Assembly: GCA_017880745.1 (NCBI GenBank)
Contig: JADGRR010000195.1
Coordinates: 1-6,197, forward strand
DNA length: 6,197 nt
DNA from: Burkholderiales bacterium
GTDB lineage: Bacteria > Pseudomonadota > Gammaproteobacteria > Burkholderiales > SG8-39
Direction of reading: 5' to 3'
Below, one piece after another: positions 6,139-6,197 of this stretch (position 1 is the stretch's first letter; each line of letters begins with the position of its first letter). Under the pieces are notes generated by a model. The model saw only the letters and a list, made by a program, of their open reading frames with translations, ran no database searches and was not told the origin of the DNA. A program made the position numbers and the translations under genes.

Positions 6139-6197
6139 CACCGTAGAACCCCAGCCTCTTGACAGCGCCGCGCCAGTAATATTTGCCCGATTCAGTC
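6128..6197 (-). CDS. C-terminal fragment of an unidentified upstream gene
   Basis: A reading frame enters from the right edge and ends at a TAA at 6128-6130. It encodes 22 complete codons, read as TESGKYYWRGAVKR followed by LGFYGDGD. The frame has a believable basic and aromatic composition, and its stop falls inside the first codons of the DUF268 gene, an 11-bp overlap with the ATG start that is typical of coupled operon genes. The other two minus-strand frames are poorer: the first has stops at both ends of this stretch. It is too short to assign to a family; a glycan-modifying or methyltransferase enzyme would fit the setting but cannot be shown. The gene continues beyond the window. Confidence 0.5.
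   Translation of the reverse strand, partial: TESGKYYWRGAVKRLGFYGDGD

Overview
The window is a slice of a surface-polysaccharide (probably O-antigen or exopolysaccharide) gene cluster from a GC-rich Gram-negative bacterium, most likely a beta- or gammaproteobacterium. That placement is an inference from base composition and from the pairing of a WbpV/WbpK-type reductase with a WbpL-type initiating transferase. Every supported gene lies on the minus strand, so transcription runs from the right edge to the left edge. No RNA genes, insertion sequences, CRISPR arrays or convincing terminators were seen.

In transcription order the window holds: the last 22 codons of an unidentified gene (6128-6197); a DUF268-family, methyltransferase-like protein (5359-6138); a class I SAM-dependent methyltransferase with a hydrophobic C-terminal segment (4602-5333); a GT11 family (alpha-1,2-fucosyltransferase-like) enzyme (3671-4555); a GT2 family glycosyltransferase (2719-3633); a GT4 family glycosyltransferase (1512-2696); an NAD-dependent epimerase/4-ketoreductase (538-1515); and the N-terminal half of a WecA/WbpL-type polyprenyl-phosphate sugar-1-phosphate transferase (1-527), cut by the left edge. 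Gaps are 46 bp or shorter, and one junction is a 4-bp ATGA overlap, so the set looks like a single operon.

A working model follows (inference). The reductase makes a UDP-linked 2-acetamido-2,6-dideoxyhexose. The membrane transferase loads it onto undecaprenyl phosphate as the first sugar. The GT4, GT2 and GT11 enzymes add further sugars, the last probably fucose from GDP-fucose. The methyltransferase and the DUF268 protein may decorate the glycan or act on a precursor. No flippase, polymerase, ABC exporter or nucleotide-sugar dehydratase lies in the window, so these must be outside it.

The most intriguing part is the right end. The DUF268 gene is of unknown biochemical function, is clearly richer in A+T than the genes to its left, and sits directly upstream of a second methyltransferase that shares a short sequence signature with it. 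I do not see a clearly new multi-gene system; this is a recognisable glycan cluster with one poorly understood enzyme family.
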